From the NCBI GenBank assembly GCA_023433505.1, contig JAEZCO010000031.1, positions 1-64,000 of the forward strand: a DNA stretch of 64,000 nt, given 5' to 3'. The notes beneath the pieces were generated by a model. The model had not been told where the DNA came from, made no database searches, and saw only the letters and a list, made by a program, of their open reading frames with translations. The stretch comes from Bacillota bacterium (GTDB lineage: Bacteria; Bacillota; Clostridia; Acetivibrionales; DTU013). The position numbers and the translations under genes were made by a program. Shown one piece after another: positions 50,962 to 60,082 of this stretch (position 1 is the first letter of the stretch; each line of letters begins with the position of its first letter).

Positions 50962-53900
50962 CTATGCTATAAAAGATAATTTAAAGGTTTTAATTTCATA
51001 AGGCTTTATTGAAAATTCAAGTGCGTTTCCTTGAACAGTTAATTCACCCAACGCTTTTTCCATAAGGTCACAATCGAAGGCTTTCGAAATATTCCTATAG
51101 AAGTTTACTTTAACTTTTGAATTTTTACCATATCTTTCAACCAGCCTGATAATAAAATCATCCGAATCCTCCGCCTTTTTTAAGGCTTCCAGCGTAACAT
51201 TCCTTTCCGAAATACTGATAAAGGAATGCTCTGAGGGTAAAATCCCGGCATCGTTGACTTCGGGCACCTCAACAATGAACAATGGATTGTTAAATTCCAA
51301 TCCTTTTTCATTTGTCCCCGCTTCTCTCCAGGTTCCATTATGCGGGAAAAGCGAATACGTAAAGCGCTGGATACCGATATCCGATTCAGGATCCGGATTT
51401 GTCGGCCCTTTGAGCAGGGAGATGCTCATCTTGTTCTCTTTTACATCAAAGCCATACTTACAATCATTTAAAATACTGACGCCATAGCCATAATCGGACA
51501 AATCGATCCAATTATGTGCCGAAACCTCAAATTTAGCCTTTTCAAAGCTGTTGTTACGGTAGGCCGGCCTTTGTATATTACCAAAGGCTATATCACTTGT
51601 GTATTCTTTTGAATAGACATCCAGTTCAAATCCGACTTTTAACAATTTTCTTCTTTCTACCCAGTCGATTTCAGTTTCAAAATCAATCCTTGGAATTTTA
51701 TGATAGAGGATAATTTTCTGCTTGAGTTTCGAATCAAGGATTTTCTTTGTCAGAATAACAGAACACAATACAGGACCAATATCCGAAACCTCAAGGGTAC
51801 CCGGCTCCAGTTCAAACTCCCTGTCGAGGTAGGTTTCTACAATATCCCAGGCCTCATATTTTGATGGAATGTCCTCATAGATTCTGAATTTATTCCCGGT
51901 ACCATCCTTGGACAAAACCTCCTTTTCAGCGGTTTTGTCGTATATTGAAGCCAGTTCCCCTTGTTTATTAAACCTTACGGCATAGAAATCATTCTCCATT
52001 AGCTCCGTTGTGACTTTGCAGCTATTTTCGGCTGTTTCCATACTCTTTCCCTTTTCAAGGAAATATGTCCTATATCCCTCAGAAGGAATATCCTCTGCCA
52101 GAAAGACGATTGAATTTGAACCATCCAGCTTCTGCACCTTCTGAAATTCTACCTTGCCGCCCTTCTCATCATAAATTGCTGCAAGCTCATATTTATTTGC
52201 ATCCATGCAGGCAATTCTCGAGGATATGAAAGGTAATGAATTGAACACAAGAATTGGCTGCCTGTTTCCTTCCCTGTGAAAAGCCACCTTTTTACCTATG
52301 CTTTCAACAGCTTCTGCTCTTATGTTTTCTCCTATAAGAACTGCCCTATCGTACTCCTTCAAAAGATCATAGTATACCTTTGTTATATGGGAGCCGGGCA
52401 AAGAATCATGAAACTGGTTGGTCAATACGATTTCCCAACCGGAATTCAGCTTCTCCTGAGGATATGATAGACCGTATGACGATGCAATAACACTGTATAT
52501 CTCAGCTTCTCTGAACAGATTTTCACAATATCTGTTCATTTTTTTCAACAAGCCCTTTGTTGTATGCACACCCCTATGGGCTTCCAGATAAAGTTCATCC
52601 TTCCAGACAGGGAGCTGCCCGGATTTGCCGCACATTCTTTCCAAAGCTTCCTCCGCTTTCATCGGCTCTGTTTCCGGCAAGCCGGGAAACTTCGAATATC
52701 TTTCGACATATTCCAGCATTTCCGAATCAACGCCGCCTCCGCCATCGCCCCAGCCATAGCAGAATATGGATTCCCCCACCTTCTGTTTGTCGGAAAACCT
52801 TGACCAGTTCAATGATAAATGATCCGGCTCCATGGTTCCGATAAAATGCGTCGGAGGCTGTGATGCAAATACCCGTGAGCCATCGGGGCCCTCCCATAAA
52901 AAAGTATGGTACTGCCATGGATTTGTATCATTCCAAACACCCATTTTATGTGTCACAAAGAAATCAATCCCGGACTTTTTGAGAATCTGCGGCATGGTAT
53001 AGCAGTTTCCGAATACATCCGGAAGCCAACAGGTTCTGGTTGTCGTTTCAAATTCTTTTTCGTAAAACCTTTTTCCAAAGAGGATTTGCCTGACCATGGA
53101 TTCTCCTGAAATAAGATTACAATCCGGCTCAACCCACATTCCGCCGATGATTTCCCATCTTCCCTCTTTCACTCTTTGTTTTACCTGTTCAAAAAGTTCA
53201 GGGTAATTTTTTTTCATTTCCTTATACATCAAAGGCTGGCTCTGGGTGAAAATGAATTTTGGATACTGCTCCATAAGCCTTAGCATGGTTGAATGCGTTC
53301 TTCCGATTTTTCTGACAAATTCGTCATAAGTCCATAAAAAAACAACATCCAAATGTGAATTACCAACCAAATTCAGCTTGCCGTGTAAATTGAATTTATC
53401 ACAGCCATATAGCTTATCTTTTAGTAATTGCTCACCCTTTTTAAGACATTCCAGAAACAAATCCCGATTTTCGATCTCCGGACGTATATATTCAATCGCA
53501 TCCTTCATTACATCCTGAAAATATTCCTTCAATTCGTTACTTATGTTAACTATTTTAAACCCATTGAAAGCGGCCTTGTAATCCCAATATATTTTTTCGA
53601 TTTCGATATCTACAGAAGCCAAACAGGAACATTCAATCCTTTTAATCTCCGGTTCTCCCGCATGCCACATATAATATGATTCCACACTCAGGTCATATTC
53701 TTCATTTGCTCTTGCGCGCTCACTCAAGTATACGATATTTCTCATGGGGTCCATTCCCTGATGCGGAACTCCATTGATGGAAAGAAGTGAATCCCCGCCT
53801 AAATATAGCAAGAGTACTACTTTTTCATTCTCCATGCTCTCGGGAATTTTGATTTTCTGCTTAAAAAAGCAGCTTACGTCATTTCCACCCCAATTTTCCC

Positions 53901-54159
53901 CTACCTTTACAGGTCTCCACTCTTTATCGATATCCTCATAAATTCCGGTGCCTTTAAAATATACCTGTTTCATCATCCATTCATCTACCTGGACCGTTTG
54001 TTTGTAAATCCTCGATTTTAAAGCCTTGAGTTTCAATTCGACAACATTTTCGAAAGAGAATAATCCTCTTTGCTTCCCCTTTATAGCTTCTCTCCAGTCA
54101 CCCAACATCTCATCGAGAACCTGTGTGGATGTTGCACCATTTGTAGTATTATCAGACAT
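50962..54159 (-). CDS. GH38 alpha-mannosidase
   Basis: 1065 residues. Catalytic GH38 domain with LVGNSHLDVVFLWTYDE (zinc-binding His and Asp), WVEPDCNLISGESMVRQ and the nucleophile region CWLPDVFGNCYTMPQI; helical domain with TNQFHDSLPGSHI; C-terminal GH38C beta domains. It hydrolyses terminal alpha-mannosyl linkages with retention and a zinc ion. No signal peptide: the substrate is imported by the ABC system encoded just upstream. Longer than typical bacterial GH38 owing to an N-terminal beta extension (KVGENWGGNDVSCFFKQ). Confidence 0.9.
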   Translation of the reverse strand: MSDNTTNGATSTQVLDEMLGDWREAIKGKQRGLFSFENVVELKLKALKSRIYKQTVQVDEWMMKQVYFKGTGIYEDIDKEWRPVKVGENWGGNDVSCFFKQKIKIPESMENEKVVLLLYLGGDSLLSINGVPHQGMDPMRNIVYLSERARANEEYDLSVESYYMWHAGEPEIKRIECSCLASVDIEIEKIYWDYKAAFNGFKIVNISNELKEYFQDVMKDAIEYIRPEIENRDLFLECLKKGEQLLKDKLYGCDKFNLHGKLNLVGNSHLDVVFLWTYDEFVRKIGRTHSTMLRLMEQYPKFIFTQSQPLMYKEMKKNYPELFEQVKQRVKEGRWEIIGGMWVEPDCNLISGESMVRQILFGKRFYEKEFETTTRTCWLPDVFGNCYTMPQILKKSGIDFFVTHKMGVWNDTNPWQYHTFLWEGPDGSRVFASQPPTHFIGTMEPDHLSLNWSRFSDKQKVGESIFCYGWGDGGGGVDSEMLEYVERYSKFPGLPETEPMKAEEALERMCGKSGQLPVWKDELYLEAHRGVHTTKGLLKKMNRYCENLFREAEIYSVIASSYGLSYPQEKLNSGWEIVLTNQFHDSLPGSHITKVYYDLLKEYDRAVLIGENIRAEAVESIGKKVAFHREGNRQPILVFNSLPFISSRIACMDANKYELAAIYDEKGGKVEFQKVQKLDGSNSIVFLAEDIPSEGYRTYFLEKGKSMETAENSCKVTTELMENDFYAVRFNKQGELASIYDKTAEKEVLSKDGTGNKFRIYEDIPSKYEAWDIVETYLDREFELEPGTLEVSDIGPVLCSVILTKKILDSKLKQKIILYHKIPRIDFETEIDWVERRKLLKVGFELDVYSKEYTSDIAFGNIQRPAYRNNSFEKAKFEVSAHNWIDLSDYGYGVSILNDCKYGFDVKENKMSISLLKGPTNPDPESDIGIQRFTYSLFPHNGTWREAGTNEKGLEFNNPLFIVEVPEVNDAGILPSEHSFISISERNVTLEALKKAEDSDDFIIRLVERYGKNSKVKVNFYRNISKAFDCDLMEKALGELTVQGNALEFSIKPYEIKTFKLSFIA

Positions 54160-54245
54160 TTAAACCTCCGAATAGGGTCGAATATTTGTGTTATTCCTCT
54201 ATCAGCTTTATTTTTATTTCATCTTTTTCAAAGCACCCCGCTACC

Positions 54246-55193
54246 CTATTTCGGGTCACCGTCATAATATACCCAGCGTTTATTTGTTTTGAAAATAAGT
54301 ATTGTTAAAATTAATGTAATGACCAATAGCACCCACGCCATTGCGGAAGCATAACCCATTGAATATTCCGAAAAAGCTTTGGTATAAAGATGATAAGCAA
54401 AAAAGTAAGTGGAATAGGCCGGACCGCCGTTCGTCATTATGAAGGCCTGTGCAAATACTTGCAAACCGCCGATTACACCGGTGATAAGGTTAAAAAACAG
54501 CGTCGGGGTAATCATAGGCAGCGTGATTTTAAAGAATTGTAAAAATACATTAGCGCCGTCCATTGACGCAGATTCGTACAAGGATTGAGGAACATCCTGC
54601 AGTGCGGCAAGGTAGATCAGCATTCCTCCGCCAACCGTCCAAAGGCTCATTATTATCAAGGAAGGCTTTGACCAAGCCGGATCCGTCAGCCAGCCAGGGC
54701 CTTCAATACCGATTTTCGCCAATACCGTATTAAAAAGCCCAAAATTAGGTTCCATTAGCCATAACCACAATAATGCAGTTGCAACCGAGGATGCGACTGT
54801 TGGCAGATAGAAGAGTGTTCTGTATACCCGCATTCCCTTTACTTTTTGATTAAGTAATAATGCAACCATCAATCCTGCGATTATCCCGATCGGTACACTC
54901 AATATGGCATAATACATGGTATTCAACAGAGATTTATAAAAAAGCGGATCTTTGGTAAGCATAAAAACATAGTTGTATAATCCGATCCATTTGGGAGGTT
55001 TTAAAGTATTGTAGCTGGTAAAGCTATAATAGAGGGAGGAGCACATAGGATATAAAGAAAAAATAATAAAACCCAGAATCCAGGGCGAAGCAAAGATATA
55101 TCCTAAAATACCTTCCTTGGTTTGCATATTCAATCCGGAGCGTTTTTTCTTTTTTGTTGCTTCCGATGTTTTATTGCTTTGACTTATCTTCAT
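54246..55193 (-). CDS. Carbohydrate ABC transporter permease (MalF/UgpA type)
   Basis: 315 residues with six TM segments; EAA loop SLYESASMDGANVFLQFFKITLP; start ATG 55193 with AAGAGG upstream (an in-frame TTG two codons earlier is less likely). First permease of the CUT1 importer in the glycosidase operon. Gene order is permease-SBP-permease-glycosidases, unusual in that the two permease genes flank the solute-binding-protein gene. No ATPase is encoded in the operon. Confidence 0.9.
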   Translation of the reverse strand: MKISQSNKTSEATKKKKRSGLNMQTKEGILGYIFASPWILGFIIFSLYPMCSSLYYSFTSYNTLKPPKWIGLYNYVFMLTKDPLFYKSLLNTMYYAILSVPIGIIAGLMVALLLNQKVKGMRVYRTLFYLPTVASSVATALLWLWLMEPNFGLFNTVLAKIGIEGPGWLTDPAWSKPSLIIMSLWTVGGGMLIYLAALQDVPQSLYESASMDGANVFLQFFKITLPMITPTLFFNLITGVIGGLQVFAQAFIMTNGGPAYSTYFFAYHLYTKAFSEYSMGYASAMAWVLLVITLILTILIFKTNKRWVYYDGDPK

Positions 55194-55272
55194 ACCCAAA
55201 ACCTCTTTTCATACTCTACAGATTTTTCAACTGGGGAGAAGCATGGATAAACACGCTTCTCCCCGTGAATCA

Positions 55273-56643
55273 CTACTTATTTGTATTATTGTAGTTCTGA
55301 ATTTGTAATTCTACCGCTTTCTGAGCATCATCCAATGCCTGTTTCGGTGTTTTTATTTTGTTTTGTGCAGCTTCAATCTCCGGCGCTACCAATTGCCACC
55401 AATTTTTAGCTTTCATAACAAATTGATCCGGTTTTGCATAAGGCAGCTCTCCGACAATGATTTGCCAATTCTTATCCGCCTTAATTTCTTCACTGGTTTC
55501 CATTGCTTTTTGATTGGCAACCGGCCATTTGTTTTGAACAGCCCAATATTGCTGGGGTTTAATACTTGCCATGTAGGAAACAAACTTCCATGCAGCTTCA
55601 GCTTTCGCCGGATCCTTATGATCAAAAACTTCCAGGTCGAAGCCGCCGCCGTCGGGAGCACGAACGCCTCCCTCGGGAATGGGTATTGAACAAATTCCAT
55701 AGTCCAAATCAGATTCGGATAATTTCTTATAAAAGTCGTTAACATTCACTTCCATTGCAACATACCCTGCAAGCAACGGATCAATGCCTGTAGTAGCCGA
55801 AGCGGCCTTAAGGGATTGTGCCTGCTTCGCGCCATACTTATTTGTCATCGCTACATACCATTCTAAAGTTTTTAATCCGACCTCATTGTTAATTGTCGGG
55901 TTACCACTATCATCAAAGAAGGAGCCGCCGCGTCCATAAAGATAATCGATGTATGCGGCATTGCCTAAAGAAGGATGGAAGCCCATCACTTTAATTTCAC
56001 CTTTGGGCCCGAGTTTAGTCAATTTATCTGAATAGGCTTGCAGCTCATCCATGGTTTTCGGCGGTTTCTCCGGATCCAGGCCTGCATCACGGAACATTTG
56101 CTTGTTATACACAAACATACGGCATGCCCATGTAAACGGCATGGCATAAATGCCGCCATTATAAGTAGCCTGCCCTACAGCGGCTTTATAAAGCTGACCC
56201 ATATCAAATCCGTCTGCATCAATAAATGGCTTCAAGTCAACAAGAACTCCGGAAGCCGCACGGAAATTGGAATCGCTGAGACTATAAAAAGCAACATCCG
56301 GGCCTGTACCTGCCGGAATGGCAGTATCCATTTTTGATAAAAAGTCAAAGAAGCTGATCCCAAGATCCTCAACATATACTTCGTTCTGGGAATCGTTAAA
56401 GTCTTTGATAAGCTTATCATTTACCGCCTTAAACACATCACCTTCAGGGAAAATGTGCCAATAGGTGATTTTTACTTTTTCCTTTGGCTGCTCACTTCCC
56501 GTTTGACCGTTTGCCTGAGTGGTTGTAAGGTTGGCTGTTGTGGAATCTTTTGCAGGAGCACCTGTACCGCAAGCTGCAAATGACGCAACAATCAAAACAG
56601 CAAGCAATATTGACAAAACCCTTTTACTTCCCTTGCCTGACAT
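55273..56643 (-). CDS. Sugar-binding lipoprotein of glycosidase-linked ABC importer
   Basis: 456 residues, family 1 solute-binding protein: lipoprotein signal (VLSILLAVLIVASFAACG), Thr-rich linker, VKITYWHIFPEGDVFKAVND, IPAGTGPDVAFYSLSDSN, and a C-terminal lobe with ARGGFD-type RAPDGGGFDLEVFDHKD. Given the attached GH38 and GH78 enzymes, the ligand is likely an alpha-mannose- and rhamnose-containing oligosaccharide. Confidence 0.9.
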   Translation of the reverse strand: MSGKGSKRVLSILLAVLIVASFAACGTGAPAKDSTTANLTTTQANGQTGSEQPKEKVKITYWHIFPEGDVFKAVNDKLIKDFNDSQNEVYVEDLGISFFDFLSKMDTAIPAGTGPDVAFYSLSDSNFRAASGVLVDLKPFIDADGFDMGQLYKAAVGQATYNGGIYAMPFTWACRMFVYNKQMFRDAGLDPEKPPKTMDELQAYSDKLTKLGPKGEIKVMGFHPSLGNAAYIDYLYGRGGSFFDDSGNPTINNEVGLKTLEWYVAMTNKYGAKQAQSLKAASATTGIDPLLAGYVAMEVNVNDFYKKLSESDLDYGICSIPIPEGGVRAPDGGGFDLEVFDHKDPAKAEAAWKFVSYMASIKPQQYWAVQNKWPVANQKAMETSEEIKADKNWQIIVGELPYAKPDQFVMKAKNWWQLVAPEIEAAQNKIKTPKQALDDAQKAVELQIQNYNNTNK

Positions 56644-56719
56644 AATTTTTCCTCCTCTTTACTATGAATTGTTTTATTTTTTCGGTCAATGACCGAATAA
56701 ATACGGATTGAGTGAATCC

Positions 56720-57607
56720 TCACCCCTTGATTCCTGTGAGCGTGATGCCTTTTACAAAGTAGTTTTGGAAACAGAAGAATAACACTAAGGTAGGTATTGA
56801 TGTTGCTACCGATGCCGCCATCAAATAATTCCACTGTACCCCGGAATATCCTTTAAAAGCGCGAAGTCCAAGTGCAATTGTATACAATTTGGGATCCGTC
56901 AAATAAATCAACGGTCCAAAGAAATCATTCCACGACCCCATGAATGAAAATATGGCAATCGTTGCAAGTGCGGGCTTACACAGCGGCATCATAACTTGTA
57001 AGAAAATCCTTATTTCGGAATAGCCGTCGATTCTTGCTGCCTCAGCCAATTCATTAGGCAGCGTCTTGAAGAACTGCCTTAAAAGAAATATATTGAATGC
57101 GCCGCCGCCAAAAAAGGACCCTACAACCAGCGGTAAATATGTATTTAGCCAGTTATAATTTTTATAAAGTACAAATAAGGGGATTTGAGTAACCTGGGAT
57201 GGTAACATCATGGTCGCCAGCATAACAATAAACCATATATCCCTCCCCTTCCAACGCAGCCTGGCAAATGCATATGCCACTAACGAGCAAGACATAAGTG
57301 TACCGAATATATTCACTCCAGTGATAATCAATGTGTTGATGGCGTATCTGCCAAACGGCATTACAGTTAAGGCTTTAATATAATTTTCAAAATGATATTC
57401 CGTTGGGAAGAAAATAGGGAGAATCATTTCTCTATTATTCTTTAGAGAAGTCATAATCATCCATACGAATGGAAATATGAACAGAATGCTTAATGCGACC
57501 AGAAGAAAATATACGATTACATATTTAAGATTATTTTTTCCTCCTTTTTTATGAGAATTTCTTGTTGGATATGCTTTTTGCTTTTTAAGAGGATTTTGAC
57601 CTGTCAT
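56720..57607 (-). CDS. Carbohydrate ABC transporter permease (MalG/AraQ type)
   Basis: 295 residues: long basic N-terminus (KKQKAYPTRNSHKKGGK), six TM helices, EAA loop LPNELAEAARIDGYSEIRIF, C-terminus YFVKGITLTGIKG. First gene of the operon, facing the divergently transcribed GntR/LacI regulator across a 430-bp control region. Second permease of the importer, separated from the other permease by the binding-protein gene. Confidence 0.9.
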   Translation of the reverse strand: MTGQNPLKKQKAYPTRNSHKKGGKNNLKYVIVYFLLVALSILFIFPFVWMIMTSLKNNREMILPIFFPTEYHFENYIKALTVMPFGRYAINTLIITGVNIFGTLMSCSLVAYAFARLRWKGRDIWFIVMLATMMLPSQVTQIPLFVLYKNYNWLNTYLPLVVGSFFGGGAFNIFLLRQFFKTLPNELAEAARIDGYSEIRIFLQVMMPLCKPALATIAIFSFMGSWNDFFGPLIYLTDPKLYTIALGLRAFKGYSGVQWNYLMAASVATSIPTLVLFFCFQNYFVKGITLTGIKG

Positions 57608-57623
57608 ATCATTGCCCCCACAT

Positions 57624-57637
57624 TAACGTATACTTTA
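57624..57637. promoter_or_regulatory. GTATACTTT motif, copy 1 (candidate operator)
   Basis: TAACGTATACTTTA, 17 bp upstream of the permease start codon. Core GTATAC is palindromic. Similar copies at 57790 and 57950; likely sites of the GntR/LacI-type regulator. Confidence 0.45.
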
Positions 57638-57789
57638 TTTTTAAATATCGTTACCTTTTTTATGCTAACATAATATATCTTGTTCGTCAATACATCGCAA
57701 AAATTTTTATGAATGAATTCCAATTTTATATATTTTGCACAGAATTATGAAAACTACTCCTATAAAACATCGATAGTCACCCTCCATTT

Positions 57790-57803
57790 AGTATACTTTT
57801 AAA
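57790..57803. promoter_or_regulatory. GTATACTTT motif, copy 2 (candidate operator)
   Basis: AGTATACTTTTAAA in the middle of the divergent region, between the permease operon and the regulator gene. Confidence 0.45.
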
Positions 57804-57930
57804 TGCTATATGTTATAATTTATGCCGGTTATTCAAAAACGGGCATCCGGTTTGATTCGGCACAGTAAAAGTGAGTTTCAGCAGTAAGGATGCGCCAAGA
57901 ACATATCTTCATAATTTCAAACACATCTTC

Positions 57931-57963
57931 TTGACTTTTTTTATAATTAATGTATACTTTTAT
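57931..57963 (+). promoter_or_regulatory. Regulator promoter with GTATACTTT motif, copy 3
   Basis: -35 TTGACT (57931-57936), 16-bp spacer, -10 TATACT (57953-57958). The third GTATACTTT motif (57952-57960) overlaps the -10, so binding there should repress the regulator gene. Confidence 0.5.
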
Positions 57964-58039
57964 TTAACGTTATATGGTATAATTAATCCAAGACTTTGCT
58001 AATTACACTTTTTATGATCTAAAAGAGGGGGACCCTAAT

Positions 58040-59104
58040 TTGGAGAACGAACCTAAATACGAGACAGTAAAACAATCCATATTAAATCAAATTCAAATCG
58101 GTGAGCTTCAACCCGGTGATAAACTGCGTAATGAAAAAGATTATGCGGAAATATTCAATGTAAGCGGGATTACCGTCCGAAGGGCTATGACAGAATTGGC
58201 TAAAGAAGGCTATATCAATCGAATAAAAAGAAAAGGTTCTTTTGTAAACACGACAAAGGCAGCTGAGAATTCAAGCCATTTAATTGCATTAATTTTATCG
58301 GCAGTCGACTATTACGATGTTTCTTATATGAAAATCATCAAAGGAGCTCAACGGATGGCCGCTGAATTTAATTACTCCTTAATCGTCGAATGGAGCAATG
58401 AGAATCTGGCTATTGAACAAGCATCCATTCAAAAAATGCTGGCTCGAAATGTCGACGGTTTGCTGATTTATCCTTTTGATCCAATCAAAAGCTTGGAAAA
58501 CTACAAATTGATTGAGCAAAAAAACATCCCCTACGTACTTGTCGACCGCTACGATGTGGACCATCCATGTTATTCCGTCGGCTGCAACAATCACGATGGA
58601 GCCTTTTTAGCTACGAGAGAGCTGATACGCTTAAAACATACCAAAATTAAATTTGCCAGTTACCACTTCTTTCTGAATTCAGAGCAAGAACGTTTTGATG
58701 GCTTCTGCCATGCAATGCGCCAGTCGGGACTTCATATAAACGATGAAAGCTTATTAATCAATATTAATTATGACGAATTGATCGCCAGTATTCAAAATCA
58801 TGATATTACCGCTTTATTTTGCAGTAACGACAAACTTGCAATTAAAGTAGCAAAACAACTATTAGCCCATGGAATAAGAATCCCTCAGGACCTGTCAATT
58901 ATGGGGTTTGACGACTGGGATTACCCCCATGGCCTGCCCTTTGAATTATCTACTGTAAAGCAAAGCTTTGAAGATATAGGCAGTAATGCTGCAAACTTGC
59001 TGTTCAATGCTATTCAAGGCAAAATCCAAGGTGGAAATACTAAAGTATTATCCGGTGTTTCATTGGTTATCCGGGGGTCTACATGCGAGAACCCTTACAT
59101 TTGA
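58040..59104 (+). CDS. GntR-LacI hybrid regulator (AraR-like)
   Basis: 354 residues. N-terminal GntR winged helix (ETVKQSILNQIQIGELQPGD, NVSGITVRRAMTELAKEGYI) fused to a periplasmic-binding-protein-like sugar sensor (LIALILSAVDYYDV, VDGLLIYPFD, MGFDDWDYPHGLPFELSTV). Same architecture as AraR of Bacillus. Start is TTG at 58040 with GAGGGGG upstream. It faces the ABC-glycosidase operon and should repress it and itself through the repeated GTATACTTT motifs, released by the imported sugar. Confidence 0.92.
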   Translation: MENEPKYETVKQSILNQIQIGELQPGDKLRNEKDYAEIFNVSGITVRRAMTELAKEGYINRIKRKGSFVNTTKAAENSSHLIALILSAVDYYDVSYMKIIKGAQRMAAEFNYSLIVEWSNENLAIEQASIQKMLARNVDGLLIYPFDPIKSLENYKLIEQKNIPYVLVDRYDVDHPCYSVGCNNHDGAFLATRELIRLKHTKIKFASYHFFLNSEQERFDGFCHAMRQSGLHINDESLLININYDELIASIQNHDITALFCSNDKLAIKVAKQLLAHGIRIPQDLSIMGFDDWDYPHGLPFELSTVKQSFEDIGSNAANLLFNAIQGKIQGGNTKVLSGVSLVIRGSTCENPYI

Positions 59105-59262
59105 ACAAGCAAGCAAGTTCCTATTCGCTGAAAATATTTTACCGGAATAAGACTGAGTGCTTGAATGAAGTATTACTATGGATGTGAGACATCCGGTAAC
59201 CTTTAAAAACTCGCTGAATATGGGAGCTTTATAAAGACTGCAGAAAATCTGGGCTGCACACG

Positions 59263-59276
59263 CCACATGCCTTGAG
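59263..59276 (-). repeat. 14-nt dispersed repeat, copy C
   Basis: CTCAAGGCATGTGG on the minus strand after TTATTTTTGTATC, 55 bp past the GNAT stop codon. See copies at 11761 and 61355. Confidence 0.4.
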
Positions 59277-59330
59277 GATACAAAAATAAGGGTCAGCCTC
59301 CATGCGCAGTAAAGCCATGCGTATAGCAGG

Positions 59331-59819
59331 TTAGTACTCTAAAATCATATCATACCATTTAGAACCGCCGTGTTCGGATTTTGAGACACCTTTATTCTCA
59401 AATCCAAACTTTGAATAGTAATGAATGAGCTTTTCTTTACAGGTTAAAATAACACCTTTGCGGCCGGCTGATCTTGATACTTTTATCAGATGCTCCATTA
59501 ATTGTGCCGCAATTCCCTGATTGCGATACTCCGCAAGCACATCAAGCCCAAAAATAGTCTGGTAAGCTCCATTTGGAATGTGTAGGGCAGCATCATTAAA
59601 TAGTTCATCATAGATTGCCGTTTCATTGATTATACACCCATTGATAAACCCAATTATTTTCCCATCAATGACTGCTACAAAAAAACTTTCCGGAAATGTC
59701 TTGATCCGTTGTTCGAATGATGCCTTCGTAGCAGCCTCTTCCTTTGGAAAACATTGTGCTTCCACTTTTGTTACCGCATCCAAATCTTCTATAGATACTT
59801 TTCTAATTTTAATGTCCAT
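59331..59819 (-). CDS. GNAT family N-acetyltransferase
   Basis: 162 residues: IRKVSIEDLDAVTKVEAQCF start and the acetyl-CoA-binding motif DVLAEYRNQGIAAQLMEHLI (R/Q-x-x-G-x-A). The C-terminal GRKGVILTCKEKLIHYYSKF-G-F matches arylalkylamine-type GNATs. Transfers acetyl from acetyl-CoA to an unknown amine. Start: ATG at 59819 with AAGGAGA upstream. Confidence 0.88.
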   Translation of the reverse strand: MDIKIRKVSIEDLDAVTKVEAQCFPKEEAATKASFEQRIKTFPESFFVAVIDGKIIGFINGCIINETAIYDELFNDAALHIPNGAYQTIFGLDVLAEYRNQGIAAQLMEHLIKVSRSAGRKGVILTCKEKLIHYYSKFGFENKGVSKSEHGGSKWYDMILEY

Positions 59820-59960
59820 TACGCGAATCTCCTTTTGCCTCAATTATGTTTTGCACAATAATTTCTTCATTTACCGGAATCGGTAAGTTTGATTCCCGAA
59901 ACTATTTTTATTATCAATATTTATTTTAAAAAATAGAATCAATAAGTATATATTCTTATA

Positions 59961-60026
59961 AAATAACTTCGAATCCCGGCCACGACATTGCTATCATACA
60001 TGACTACTGAATAAACGAAGTTATTT
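59961..60026. repeat. 11-bp inverted repeat with 44-nt loop
   Basis: AAATAACTTCG (59961-59971) and CGAAGTTATTT (60016-60026). It lies about 60 bp past the Bro-N gene stop and, on the minus strand, is followed by a T-rich tract; it may be a long-loop terminator. The arms coincide with the loxP half-site core (ATAACTTCG) but the spacing does not. Confidence 0.55.
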
Positions 60027-60082
60027 CATTTATCTATATATCTAGCTTCCCATTATAACTGGTACCAAATACAGCGACTCCA

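Noticed and set aside
60016..60026. True loxP site
   Set aside because: Arms are separated by 44 bp rather than 8 bp, so it cannot be a functional loxP.
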